Below are positions 48,963 through 58,458 of a stretch of 64,000 nt of DNA, in pieces. The position numbers and the translations under genes were made by a program. Each line of letters begins with the position of its first letter. The stretch's first letter is position 1. Below the pieces are notes generated by a model. It did not search any database, was not told where the DNA came from, and was given only the letters and a program-made list of their open reading frames with translations. The stretch is from Sporosarcina sp. FSL K6-1508 (GTDB taxonomy: Bacteria; Bacillota; Bacilli; Bacillales_A; Planococcaceae): positions 3,669,001-3,733,000 of the forward strand of contig NZ_JBBOXF010000001.1 of the NCBI RefSeq assembly GCF_038007465.1, written 5' to 3'.

Positions 48963-51234
48963 CGCGTTCTCCTCCTGCCAGTGTATGAAGAAGGGAACCG
49001 ACATCACGCTTCATGCCCATTCCAGCTTCTTGCGCTCCAATGCAGACCGGACAACCCGACTCGCAGCGGCAGGCAGATACATGGTCAGCGGCTTGCCGCA
49101 GCAAGTTGCCCCACCGATCAAAGATTTTTTCACTCAGACCTATCCCTCCTGGATAACTGTCATAAATAAAAATAGTCGGCTTTCCTGTATGGACGGCTTT
49201 GACTTGTGGCACGACATGGATATCTGTCTTATCACAGCGAACGAATAATGGGATGAATGACTGAATGGCATACGCAGCTCCCGTCATTGCATCGGTCAAA
49301 CCTGCACCCGTCCATCCTTCCGGTATGTCAAATGCGTACCAGGTAGAAGAAGTATGTAATTCTTCCGCGGGCAATGAAATCGGACCAGAACCGATATTGT
49401 CATGCGTATCGAATCTGATTTTCTTGAAAATCGTCGGGATGGCAAGAACAGCGATATCTCCATAAGCTGCTTTGTTATCTCCATACGATTCTGCGTTATC
49501 TTCATTCATTACTTTCAGTTCCACTGCAAGATTGGCATCAGTGAAGTAATCGACATCGACTTCTCTGACATAAGCCTTCTTTTCATCCCAATCAAGTTCT
49601 TCGACTTGGAATTGCGTCCCTTGATGAATATAGATCGCTTCTTCATGGAGAAGCGTCATCGCGCTGAAGCGGTCCATTTCCCCGATTACCTTTGTCTCTT
49701 TCGGATAGGTTTTATCAATAATGATTACATTCTCCTGTGATGCGGAGCGAAGGCTCACTTCACTCGCCGGAAAACTATCTGTCATCCAATGCCACTTGTC
49801 TGTTGTCTTAATCAAAACACCTTCACTTTCAAGGAAGGCGAGCAGCTCTTGCACTTCGAATTCGCCGTACGTTTCCGTCGAAGAAAACGGCAGCTCAAAG
49901 GATGCACATTTGAGATGATCCATCAGGATAAACATATTATCCGGATGAATCCGCGCTTCTTCAGCCGATTGACCAAGAAGATACTCAGGATGTTCAATAA
50001 TGTATTGATCGAGTGCTAAGGACTGCGCAACGTAAATGATGAGGGCCTCATCCTGTCGTCTTCCAGCACGACCGGCCTGTTGAAATGCACTTGCAATATT
50101 TCCCGGGTAACCCGTCATAATGCACGCTTGCAGTTGGCCAATATCAATGCCCAATTCGAGTGCATTCGTACTGACAACCGTACGAATATCTCCATCTCGA
50201 AGCCCCTTTTCAATTTTCCGCCGTTCAGAAGGCAGATAGCCTCCTCTATACCCCATAACTGTTTCATCAAACAGTTTTTTCTTCGTTAACGCTTTCATAT
50301 ACGTAACGAGCATCTCGACTCGTACCCGGCTTTTTGCAAAGATAATCGTTTGGATCCCTTCTCGATATAAAAGCGCAGCGATGTCACGAACTTCAAGCAC
50401 CGCACTTCTCCGAATACCGAAAGTCGGATGGACGACCGGCGGATTATAGAATACAAAATGTTTTTTCCCTGCCGGTGCTCCATTTTTCACAATTACCTTC
50501 ATATCTGAATTTATCAGCGACTCTGCCAGTTCTTGCGGATTGGCAATGGTAGCGGATGTACAAATGAACACTGGATTGCTGCCGTAATAGTTACAAATCC
50601 GTTTTAGCCTTCGCAGCACATGCGCAACATGACTGCCGAAAACACCTTTGTACGTATGCAATTCATCAATGATGATATATTTTAAGTTTTCGAATAACGA
50701 AACCCATTTCGTATGATGTGGCAAAATACCCGAATGAAGCATATCTGGATTTGTCAGCACGATATGGCCCGACTTTCGCACTTTAGACCTTAATCCAGGT
50801 GCAGTGTCTCCGTCATACGTATAACTAAGAATCGTTTCCCCGCTCGCTTCAATCAGTTCATGGAGATCCGCCAGCTGGTCTTGGGCAAGTGCTTTCGTTG
50901 GAAACAAATAAATGGCCCTGGATGTATCGTCTTCCAGGATGCTTTGCATAACCGGTAAATGATAGCAAAGGGATTTTCCAGAAGCGGTCGGCGTAACTGC
51001 TGTAAAAGAACTTCCAGTTGTAGCCAAGTCGAATGCTTCCCTTTGGTGGCTATATAACTTATCTATCCCTTTGGATGCAAGTGCTTTAATAATCGAAGGA
51101 TGGAGTTTCTCTGGAAATTCTGCGTAGATCGCTTCTTTCCCGTCAATCGTTTTAGTATGGACGACGTTTTCGGAAAAAGAGGGGTCAGTGTGAAGTTTTT
51201 CCAACACTTCGTGAACCGCCATCTTCTTTGTCAT
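48952..51234 (-). CDS. mrfA: DEAD/DEAH-like helicase MrfA (YprA)
   Basis: A 760-residue superfamily 2 helicase with Walker A TPTASGKS, box II DELH and a C-terminal DUF1998-type zinc site with cysteines in CRCESGCPVCIG. In B. subtilis MrfA is a helicase that with MrfB removes mitomycin C adducts and crosslinks independently of UvrABC. It overlaps yppE upstream by ATGA and mrfB downstream. Confidence 0.95.
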   Translation of the reverse strand: MTKKMAVHEVLEKLHTDPSFSENVVHTKTIDGKEAIYAEFPEKLHPSIIKALASKGIDKLYSHQREAFDLATTGSSFTAVTPTASGKSLCYHLPVMQSILEDDTSRAIYLFPTKALAQDQLADLHELIEASGETILSYTYDGDTAPGLRSKVRKSGHIVLTNPDMLHSGILPHHTKWVSLFENLKYIIIDELHTYKGVFGSHVAHVLRRLKRICNYYGSNPVFICTSATIANPQELAESLINSDMKVIVKNGAPAGKKHFVFYNPPVVHPTFGIRRSAVLEVRDIAALLYREGIQTIIFAKSRVRVEMLVTYMKALTKKKLFDETVMGYRGGYLPSERRKIEKGLRDGDIRTVVSTNALELGIDIGQLQACIMTGYPGNIASAFQQAGRAGRRQDEALIIYVAQSLALDQYIIEHPEYLLGQSAEEARIHPDNMFILMDHLKCASFELPFSSTETYGEFEVQELLAFLESEGVLIKTTDKWHWMTDSFPASEVSLRSASQENVIIIDKTYPKETKVIGEMDRFSAMTLLHEEAIYIHQGTQFQVEELDWDEKKAYVREVDVDYFTDANLAVELKVMNEDNAESYGDNKAAYGDIAVLAIPTIFKKIRFDTHDNIGSGPISLPAEELHTSSTWYAFDIPEGWTGAGLTDAMTGAAYAIQSFIPLFVRCDKTDIHVVPQVKAVHTGKPTIFIYDSYPGGIGLSEKIFDRWGNLLRQAADHVSACRCESGCPVCIGAQEAGMGMKRDVGSLLHTLAGGERDVI

Positions 51235-51608
51235 CTTTCATCGCCTTCTTGCTCAATACGCAGTGCATCTAGAATTGTTTTCAACGTATATTCAGCTGAA
51301 TTAATTGATAGAATAAAACGCTTTTTTCCTGTCTTTTGATAAAATGATTGGACGATGAATTGCTTCATGGAGTCAGTGAGTGTTTCAATTTGAATCGGAT
51401 GAACATATTTCGGTTTGGCAGTCTTGATAAATTCAGACACTTCCTCTGTCCATTCATCGAGCATCGTATGATATTTATCCGCATACGGTTTCACTTCTAT
51501 AAAAAAGTCGGGTTCCCGATCGAGTTCCCTCATATATGAAAGTCTTTCAGAACATTCTTTGCAGACAGAAAGAAGAATTTCTGTCTTCTCTATTAAATTC
51601 ATATTCAT
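51231..51608 (-). CDS. yppE: DUF1798 protein (YppE)
   Basis: A 125-residue all-helical protein of the YppE/DUF1798 family. It has no catalytic motif. ATG 51608 is six bases from GGAAAGG; the in-frame GTG upstream abuts the site. It heads the yppE-mrfA-mrfB operon with start/stop overlaps. The function is unknown. Confidence 0.85.
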   Translation of the reverse strand: MNMNLIEKTEILLSVCKECSERLSYMRELDREPDFFIEVKPYADKYHTMLDEWTEEVSEFIKTAKPKYVHPIQIETLTDSMKQFIVQSFYQKTGKKRFILSINSAEYTLKTILDALRIEQEGDER

Positions 51609-51778
51609 GTACACCCTTTCCGTACGTTTCTTTCATTTTATCAGATTTAACGGTGATTCACCATATTGTAGGGAACATATATTCTTCACCGTTTTTCTGC
51701 CACAATTGAAGTTGGAACTTTCCCCGTGCTAATCCGTCTAATTCATGTGTTATGATAGTGAGATGCGAGGTGGTATAT

Positions 51779-52414
51779 ATGACAATACGCTATCCGAACG
51801 GCAAGAAATATGTTCCTGTTCAAAAAAGCGGCTTGCAAAAAAAAGTCGATCTATCATTCAGTAATCGAGGAAAATCATTAGAAGATGAATTGAATGAAAC
51901 GAATGAGTTCTATTTAAGTCGCGGTGTGGCCGTCATCCATAAGAAACCTGTTCCAATCCAAATCGTAAACGTGAACTATCCGGCGAGAAGTGCTGCTGTC
52001 ATAACAGAAGCCTATTTTCGGACGCCGTCTACAACTGACTTTAACGGGGTATGGCAAGGGAAGTATATCGATTTCGAAGCAAAAGAAACAAAGAGTGCAA
52101 CATCTTTCCCGTTGCAAAATATTCACGACCATCAGGTGGAACATATGAAATCGGTGTCACAGCAAGGTGGAGTCGTATTCTTCATCGTTAAATTCACTTC
52201 ACTTGACCGTTATTTTATCGTCCCTTATGATAGTTTTGAGAAATATTGGGAAAGAATGAATACTGGCGGAAGAAAGTCGATTACACTTATAGAGTTTGAG
52301 GCTATGGCAATAGAAATCTTACCAAGTTTCAATCCTAGGCTCGATTATTTAAAAGCGGTGTCCCTCATTATAACGACACCCTACAATGCAACTGAAAGGC
52401 AGGAAGAAGTATGA
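51779..52414 (+). CDS. recU: Holliday junction resolvase RecU
   Basis: A 211-residue nuclease that resolves four-way junctions in recombination. The catalytic region includes STTDFNGVWQGKYIDFEAKE with acidic residues of the PD-(D/E)xK fold, and an N-terminal basic stretch binds DNA. The start at 51779 follows AGGTGG. ponA overlaps its end by ATGA, the same conserved recU-ponA pair as in B. subtilis. Confidence 0.96.
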   Translation: MTIRYPNGKKYVPVQKSGLQKKVDLSFSNRGKSLEDELNETNEFYLSRGVAVIHKKPVPIQIVNVNYPARSAAVITEAYFRTPSTTDFNGVWQGKYIDFEAKETKSATSFPLQNIHDHQVEHMKSVSQQGGVVFFIVKFTSLDRYFIVPYDSFEKYWERMNTGGRKSITLIEFEAMAIEILPSFNPRLDYLKAVSLIITTPYNATERQEEV

Positions 52415-55083
52415 GCGATAATATAAATTCAAGATCTGCACGAAGAAAATCTATTGAGGCAGAACGCACAAAGAAAAAGGGTAAAAAGAATAATAAGGGA
52501 AAAGGAATCATTAAAAAGATAATCCTTACAATTGTAGCCATCGGAGTTGCTATACTAGTTGGCGGTGTGGGCTTGTTCGCTTTTTATGCAAGTTCTGCCC
52601 CCGCTCTCGATGAAAACCTTTTGAAAGACCCCTTGTCATCTGATTTGCTTGATATAAACGGCGATGTCTTCATGAAATCTGGCGCTGAAAAAAGAGAATT
52701 CGTACCATATGCTGAAATACCAGATCAGATGCAAGATGCAATACTAGCAACGGAAGACGTCCGCTTCTATTCCCATCACGGGATGGATTTCTGGAGACTT
52801 GGCGGTGCCGTCATTGCTAACTTCAGAAGCGGGTTCGGTTCTCAAGGGGCGAGCACACTCACTCAACAGGTTATTAAAAACTCATTCCTATCAGAAGAGA
52901 AAACGTTAAAAAGGAAAGCGCAAGAAGCGTGGCTTGCATTCCAGCTTGAAAATAAGTATGAAAAAGAAGAAATATTCGAAATGTACTTCAATAAAATTCT
53001 GATGTCCGGAAATAACTATGGTTTTGGAACAGCTTCAAAATATTTTTACGGCAAAAATCTGAATGAACTTGAATTACATGAAGTCGCTATGTTAGCAGGG
53101 CTTCCACAAAGTCCAAACGGATATAACCCTTATAAAAATCCGGCGCGGGCTAAAAAACGTCGCAATATCGTTCTCGGACTCATGTACCAGCATAAAAAGA
53201 TTACTAAAGCAGAAATGGAAGCGGCACAGGCAATGCCAGTAACAGGTACCCTTCTTGCTGATGATAAAAGACAGGTTAGCAAAACGAAATATCCTGCTTA
53301 CGTCGATATCGTTCTTTCAGAATTAGAAGAAGCGGGTATGTCACATTTGCTTGCTGAAGGTGTGAAAATCCAAACGAATTTGGACCCTGACGCTCAACAA
53401 TCTGTTGAAAATGCATTAAGCACGAACGACTTATTTGAATCCGAAAAAATGCAAGCCGGAATGACCGTCCTTGATACCAAAACGGGCGCAATTGTTGCCG
53501 TAGGCGGTGGGCGGAATTATTCAGGACTTGATTGGAACTTTGCTACAGACCAAAAACGCCAACCTGGATCTGTTATTAAACCGGTTCTGTCTTACGGTCC
53601 AGCGATCGAAAACTTGAACTGGTCAACCGGTAATACGATTGTAGATGAACCTTATAACTATAAAGGGACAGATAAAGCTATTCGGAACGTTGATGGTAAA
53701 TACCAAGGGACAATGACAATTCGAGAGGCCTTATATAAATCTCGAAATATCCCGGCAGTAAAGGTATTTGAAGAAGTCGGAACACAAAATGCAGGCGCTT
53801 TTGCGAAAGGACTTGGACTTCCGTATGATAAATTGAATTCTTCTAATGCACTTGGCGGTGGAGAATATGATTTTTCTACCCTTCAGATGGCCGGAGCATA
53901 TTCGGCATTCGGTAATGGCGGAATTTACACAAAACCGCACGCCATCAAGAAAATTACTTATAGGGATGGAAAAACAGCACCTAAAATAACACCGGATCCC
54001 GAAACGGTCATGAAAGATTCGACAGCCTATATGGTAACGGACATTTTGCGTGACGTATTAACAGCGGGAACAGGAACCAAAGCTAGTATTTCTGGTCTAG
54101 ATATTGCCGGAAAAACTGGAACGACAAACTATCCATCTGAAATAATAACAAAGAATGGCTTGAAAAATTCAGATGTTCCCGATTCATGGTTCGCCGGCTA
54201 TACGACTGATTATACAATTGCCGTATGGGGCGGTTATGAGAAATATACAACACCTATCACCACATTTGATAAAGGCAGATATGTCCCACAAAATCTATTT
54301 CGTATGGTTATGAGTGACATTTCTTCCGGTAAAAATACAGCACGCTTCCAACAACCTGGGTCCGTAGAGGAAGCGACGATCCAATATGGTTCAAATCCAC
54401 TTATTCTTGCGAGTCGGACGACACCTAGTAGCATGACACGGACAGAATTATTCGTGAGAGGTACAGTTCCAGTTGAAGTTGCGGTAGAAGAGGTTATTGA
54501 ACTTGAAGCACCAAATGGATTAACTGCACAATATGACTCTAATACAAGCTCTATCAATTTGAACTGGTCCCATAATGCACCTGATTCAGATTTAATGGAA
54601 GGTGATGTCGAGTTTTCTGTGTTTGTAGCTGCTGATGACGGCGAGTTGCAAGAGATGACGCCAACGGCCGAATCGTCCGTTACATTCACTGCACCAGAGC
54701 CAGGCAGGACGTATACATTCTCCGTTATTGCCAAACTTGGGGACCTTCAAAGCAGTCCAGCATCTACATCAATTCTGATTGAAGAAGTAATAGAGGAAGA
54801 CCCTAGCTTCGATGAAGATGAATTTGATTCTGAGGAACCAGATGAAGAAGACTGGAATAATGGCAATAACGGGGACAATGGCAATAACGGGAATAACGGG
54901 AACAACGGCAATAACGACAACAATGGGAATAATGGTAACAACGGGAACAACGGTAATAATGGTAATAATGGCAACAACGGTAATAATGGCACTATCCCGG
55001 ACGATGGTTCTTCTGGCGATGATGGCACTGGTTCTGATTCCAATGCCGGAACAGATGGGACCTCAGGTGATGATAATCCATGA
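52411..55083 (+). CDS. ponA: Class A penicillin-binding protein 1 (PonA)
   Basis: An 890-residue bifunctional peptidoglycan synthase. A basic cytosolic tail is followed by a membrane helix (about 33-58). The glycosyltransferase domain carries Glu115 in ATEDVRFYSHHG and QGASTLTQQ; the transpeptidase domain carries S387-V-I-K, S444-R-N and K568-T-G. An FN3-like domain spans about 700-790. The last ~80 residues are acidic and then a low-complexity Asn/Gly tract (about 816-860, NNG/DNG units) before an Asp/Gly/Ser end. Such tails are disordered and vary between strains. Confidence 0.96.
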   Translation: MSDNINSRSARRKSIEAERTKKKGKKNNKGKGIIKKIILTIVAIGVAILVGGVGLFAFYASSAPALDENLLKDPLSSDLLDINGDVFMKSGAEKREFVPYAEIPDQMQDAILATEDVRFYSHHGMDFWRLGGAVIANFRSGFGSQGASTLTQQVIKNSFLSEEKTLKRKAQEAWLAFQLENKYEKEEIFEMYFNKILMSGNNYGFGTASKYFYGKNLNELELHEVAMLAGLPQSPNGYNPYKNPARAKKRRNIVLGLMYQHKKITKAEMEAAQAMPVTGTLLADDKRQVSKTKYPAYVDIVLSELEEAGMSHLLAEGVKIQTNLDPDAQQSVENALSTNDLFESEKMQAGMTVLDTKTGAIVAVGGGRNYSGLDWNFATDQKRQPGSVIKPVLSYGPAIENLNWSTGNTIVDEPYNYKGTDKAIRNVDGKYQGTMTIREALYKSRNIPAVKVFEEVGTQNAGAFAKGLGLPYDKLNSSNALGGGEYDFSTLQMAGAYSAFGNGGIYTKPHAIKKITYRDGKTAPKITPDPETVMKDSTAYMVTDILRDVLTAGTGTKASISGLDIAGKTGTTNYPSEIITKNGLKNSDVPDSWFAGYTTDYTIAVWGGYEKYTTPITTFDKGRYVPQNLFRMVMSDISSGKNTARFQQPGSVEEATIQYGSNPLILASRTTPSSMTRTELFVRGTVPVEVAVEEVIELEAPNGLTAQYDSNTSSINLNWSHNAPDSDLMEGDVEFSVFVAADDGELQEMTPTAESSVTFTAPEPGRTYTFSVIAKLGDLQSSPASTSILIEEVIEEDPSFDEDEFDSEEPDEEDWNNGNNGDNGNNGNNGNNGNNDNNGNNGNNGNNGNNGNNGNNGNNGTIPDDGSSGDDGTGSDSNAGTDGTSGDDNP
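54856..54990 (+). repeat. Asn/Gly codon repeat in ponA
   Basis: Trinucleotide-triplet units AAT/AAC-AAC/AAT-GGN repeat about 15 times in frame, with synonymous drift, encoding NNG. Length can vary by slippage or recombination without a frameshift. Confidence 0.85.
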
Positions 55084-55101
55084 TTGCGGCAAGTATAATC
55101 T

Positions 55102-55150
55102 AACAAAACAGAACCCCAATGCCATGCAGGCATTGGGGTTCTGTTTTGTT
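55102..55150. terminator. Bidirectional terminator between ponA and ypoC
   Basis: A 22-bp perfect stem (AACAAAACAGAACCCCAATG, CC, loop ATGCA, and its complement). It serves both convergent units. Confidence 0.95.
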
Positions 55151-55163
55151 CAAAAGATAATAT

Positions 55164-55200
55164 AAGTTTTTCAGCACGGAACGTTGTCTAGCGCAAAGCT
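55164..55200 (-). repeat. Short intergenic repeat, GCGCTAGAC...AAAAACTT type
   Basis: The minus strand reads GCGCTAGACAACGTTCCGTG then CTGAAAAACTTATATT, close to GAGCGTTGATACAATGTTCC then ATGTCGAAAAACTTATAT at 58385-58425 (minus) and partly to 19064-19117. The rest of 55151-55295 shows no gene. Confidence 0.4.
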
Positions 55201-55295
55201 CTCGTGTCATAAAACAGTCCTGCCTGGAAGGATTGAACTTCATCCCTCATTGTGGCGACATGGCGTAGCGTTTAAAAAGGAGCCTTGCACTTTTC

Positions 55296-55643
55296 CTATT
55301 TATTTTGTATCGAAAGTCTTGCAACCTTCTTTTTTGTTTCCGTAAAAAGCGCATCCAGTTGAATATAAGCGTAATGACTCGATATCTTATCTTTCACAAA
55401 TTCGAAACGCTCTTCCCCATTTAGAGGGAGCAGTGTATAAACAGCTTTGTCTTTACGATCATCAAAAGTTTTACCGCCGTGCTCGAGCAACTCACTATAA
55501 TTCACTATTGCTGCATTCATTAACTCGACTGCTTGATGATCTTTTTCGTCATAAAAAGCTTCAATCTGGTCGCGTACTGATTTCCATTGCTCAAAATAAG
55601 GTCCCAAAAACTCCTTATCGATACGATTCACATCACTAAGCAT
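55296..55643 (-). CDS. ypoC: YpoC family protein
   Basis: A 115-residue soluble, largely helical protein recognised by position between ponA and nth and by its LPLNGEERFEFVKDKI-type segment. No catalytic motif. It overlaps the nth end by 8 bp. The function is unknown. Confidence 0.85.
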   Translation of the reverse strand: MLSDVNRIDKEFLGPYFEQWKSVRDQIEAFYDEKDHQAVELMNAAIVNYSELLEHGGKTFDDRKDKAVYTLLPLNGEERFEFVKDKISSHYAYIQLDALFTETKKKVARLSIQNK

Positions 55644-56286
55644 TCACTTTCATCCTCTTCTTCCCTTCCCTGCATAATGGCAGGAGTGGACAGACTTCAC
55701 AACCCGGGTTCTGCGCTTTGCAGTGGTACCTTCCAAAAAAAATGATTTGGTGATGAGCATCAGTCCACTTTTCTATTGGCGTCCACCGCATGATTTTTTC
55801 CTCTACGGCTAATGGCGAGTCTTTCCACCTATTCATCCCTAGACGTTTTGCTACACGCTCTACGTGAGTGTCAACAGCTAGTGCAGGAATACCGAAAGCA
55901 TTCGACACGACGACGTTCGCCGTTTTACGGCCTACACCCGGCAACGTCATCATAGTATCTCTGTTAGCTGGTACTTCTCCGCCAAAGTTATCAATAAGCA
56001 ATTGACTTAAGGCTTGTATATTTTTCGCCTTGTTACGGAATAATCCAATCGATCTGATATCCGACTGTAATTCCTCGATATCCACCGCCAGATAATCCTC
56101 AGGCGTTTTATATTTTTTAAATAGCTCTGCTGTCACCCGGTTAACAAGGACATCAGTACATTGGGCAGAAAGAAGCGTCGCTATCGTCAATTCAAAAGGA
56201 TTGTCATGCACCAATTCACAATGTGCATCCGGGAACATTTCACCAAATTGTCCGAGGCAAAATTCCCATTGTTTTTTTGTCAGCAT
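55636..56286 (-). CDS. nth: Endonuclease III
   Basis: A 216-residue DNA glycosylase/AP lyase for oxidised pyrimidines. The helix-hairpin-helix LPGVGRKTANVV contains the catalytic lysine, AVDTHVERV the catalytic aspartate, and the C-terminal 4Fe-4S loop is C-x6-C-x2-C-x5-C (CKAQNPGCEVCPLLPLC). The start at 56286 uses GGTGGGAG. It lies 10 bp after dnaD in a dnaD-nth-ypoC operon. Confidence 0.96.
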   Translation of the reverse strand: MLTKKQWEFCLGQFGEMFPDAHCELVHDNPFELTIATLLSAQCTDVLVNRVTAELFKKYKTPEDYLAVDIEELQSDIRSIGLFRNKAKNIQALSQLLIDNFGGEVPANRDTMMTLPGVGRKTANVVVSNAFGIPALAVDTHVERVAKRLGMNRWKDSPLAVEEKIMRWTPIEKWTDAHHQIIFFGRYHCKAQNPGCEVCPLLPLCREGKKRMKVNA

Positions 56287-56296
56287 GTACTCCCAC

Positions 56297-57010
56297 CTAA
56301 TCTCGTTCTTCCAGCCAATTATATAAAGGTACACGCTTTACCGAAACAGTTTTTTCGGGTTGCTGTGACGTGCGTGTTCCTACGGTCCGGAATGACTTTG
56401 TTTGACGTTCAACATCAGACAATGTCTTTACATTTTTCTTTTTCCATTCAAAAAGAATCCGATCGATATATCTTAGACTTAGCTTTTGTGCGATAACAGC
56501 TTCTTTTAGTGCTGCACGAATAATCTCGGCCGTATGACCATCGTCATCCAGCCACATTGTGATTGATTCGCATTCCATCGGTGACAGGAAACGTCCAAAT
56601 TCTTGTTCGAAAAGCGTAAAGATTTCCCCTTCCGCATTCTTATCTGTCTCTTCTTCAATCTTATTCCTCACAAGTGTAATGTGGTCGACTAGTCGATCCC
56701 ACAAAGGTTGCAATGAGAAAGCCTCATGCAACACCCCTTTTTGATCTTCACTTTGACCAATCCGGATAAAACCGTGCTGCATTAAACGTTGTAAGATCAT
56801 AGATACTTCATTTTCCGTCAAATCCATTCGGCTCGAAAAATCATTGGGTGTTGGAAAATGATTGCCTTCAGATTTATAAGCTGTCATATGCATAATCAGC
56901 ATTGCATCCAAATCTTTTATCCCAAGGCTTTTATAATTGTGAAAAAAGAGCTGGGAAATGTTAACATTTCCCTGCTCAATCCAAATTTGGAGCCGTTCTT
57001 CATGTTGCAT
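56297..57010 (-). CDS. dnaD: Replication initiation/primosome protein DnaD
   Basis: A 237-residue protein that remodels DNA and helps load the helicase at oriC and at restarts. An N-terminal winged-helix domain (about residues 20-95) is followed by a C-terminal DDBH domain (FGRFLSPMECESITMWLDD to YIDRILFEWKKKNVKT), which includes the YxxxIL-x-W motif. It lies directly after asnS. Confidence 0.95.
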   Translation of the reverse strand: MQHEERLQIWIEQGNVNISQLFFHNYKSLGIKDLDAMLIMHMTAYKSEGNHFPTPNDFSSRMDLTENEVSMILQRLMQHGFIRIGQSEDQKGVLHEAFSLQPLWDRLVDHITLVRNKIEEETDKNAEGEIFTLFEQEFGRFLSPMECESITMWLDDDGHTAEIIRAALKEAVIAQKLSLRYIDRILFEWKKKNVKTLSDVERQTKSFRTVGTRTSQQPEKTVSVKRVPLYNWLEERD

Positions 57011-57038
57011 GTCCGAACTCCTCTTTTCTATTTAGGTA

Positions 57039-58334
57039 TTAAGGATACAATCTGTTTAAAAGACGTGGGAACGGAATCGTTTCTCGAACGTGTTCCACGC
57101 CTGAAATCCAAGCAACTGTGCGCTCAAGTCCAAGACCAAAACCTGAATGGGGTACTGCCCCATATTTACTTAGATCCAAATACCATTCATAGGCAGACTC
57201 GTCAAGATTATGCTCCTTAATTCGTTGTTTCATCAGCTCGTAGTCATGAACACGTTCAGATCCTCCGATGATTTCTCCGTAGCCTTCAGGTGCGATTAAA
57301 TCTGCACATAGGACGACATCATCTCGTTCAGGATGCGGTTGCATATAGAAAGGCTTAATACCAATTGGGTAATGTGTGATGAATACTGGCATATCATAGC
57401 TTTCAGCAATCGCGGTTTCATGCGGTGCCCCAAAATCTTCTCCCCACTTAATGTCATCAAAACCATTGTCATTTAGGAATTTGATAGCTTCATCATAAGA
57501 AATGCGCGGGAATGGTGCTTGTATCTTTTCTAATTTAGACAAATCACGATTAAGTCTTTCGAGCTCAATTGGACAGTTTTGCAGCACTGATTGGATAACA
57601 TGCGTCACATACTGCTCTTGTACAACCAAGCTTTCTTCAAACTCGACGAAAGCCATTTCGGGTTCAATCATCCAAAACTCAATCAAATGACGGCGTGTTT
57701 TGGATTTTTCCGCCCGGAAAGTCGGTCCGAATGAGAACACTTTTCCAAGCGCCATTGCTGCAGCTTCCATATAAAGCTGCCCTGATTGTGAGAGGTATGC
57801 ATCTTCATCAAAATATTTAGTTTGGAACAGTTCAGATGTCCCTTCTGGAGAAGAACCTGTCAAAATCGGAGGATCTACCTTGACAAAACCGTTCATATGG
57901 AAAAACTCATAGGTTGCACGAATTACTTCGTCACGAATTTTCATAACGGCATGTTGTTTACGTGACCGGAGCCATAAATGACGGTGATCCATCAAAAATT
58001 CTGTTCCGTGTTCTTTCGGTGTAATCGGATAATCGACTGCCTCGTGAATGACTTCGATATCTTTCACTTGTAGTTCATACCCGAATGTCGAGCGTTCATC
58101 TACAGTCACTTCTGCCGTAACATACAGTGAACTTTCTTGCGTCATTGATTTCGCTTTTGCAAAAATATCTTCACCGACGACTTCTTTGACTACTACTCCT
58201 TGAACGAATCCTGAACCATCACGCAGCTGTAGGAAAGCAATCTTTCCACTAGAACGTTTATTGGCAAGCCATCCGCCAATTCGAACCGTTTCGCCTGCAT
58301 GGTTTGGCATTTCATGTATCATGATTGTTTTCAT
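57039..58334 (-). CDS. asnS: Asparaginyl-tRNA synthetase
   Basis: A 431-residue class IIb synthetase. An N-terminal OB-fold anticodon-binding domain (1-105) precedes the catalytic domain with motif 2 FGPTFRAEKSKTRRHLIEFW and motif 3 GFGLGLERTVAWISG. Start after GGAGG. No T-box leader is seen upstream. Confidence 0.97.
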   Translation of the reverse strand: MKTIMIHEMPNHAGETVRIGGWLANKRSSGKIAFLQLRDGSGFVQGVVVKEVVGEDIFAKAKSMTQESSLYVTAEVTVDERSTFGYELQVKDIEVIHEAVDYPITPKEHGTEFLMDHRHLWLRSRKQHAVMKIRDEVIRATYEFFHMNGFVKVDPPILTGSSPEGTSELFQTKYFDEDAYLSQSGQLYMEAAAMALGKVFSFGPTFRAEKSKTRRHLIEFWMIEPEMAFVEFEESLVVQEQYVTHVIQSVLQNCPIELERLNRDLSKLEKIQAPFPRISYDEAIKFLNDNGFDDIKWGEDFGAPHETAIAESYDMPVFITHYPIGIKPFYMQPHPERDDVVLCADLIAPEGYGEIIGGSERVHDYELMKQRIKEHNLDESAYEWYLDLSKYGAVPHSGFGLGLERTVAWISGVEHVRETIPFPRLLNRLYP

Positions 58335-58384
58335 AATAACCTCCGAAAGTTAAACTTCTCTATTTTTTATTAGATATGAACATA

Positions 58385-58425
58385 TAAGTTTTTCGACATG
58401 GAACATTGTATCAACGCTCTTAAGT
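58385..58425 (-). repeat. Short intergenic repeat, AAAAACTT type, second copy
   Basis: See 55164-55200. Here it adjoins a hairpin ACGCTCTTA/TAAGAGCGT (58413-58448) in the aspB-asnS spacer; the hairpin has no T-tract. Confidence 0.4.
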
Positions 58426-58458
58426 TGCATACATTTATAAGAGCGTCCTGCGCTTTTC

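Noticed and set aside
54850..54995. Regular short repeats resembling a CRISPR array
   Set aside because: They are in-frame Asn/Asn/Gly codons inside ponA with no spacers of constant length and no cas genes nearby.
55220..55260. Possible tRNA-like segment in the ponA-ypoC spacer
   Set aside because: No cloverleaf could be drawn; acceptor pairing and a T-loop GTTCGA are absent.
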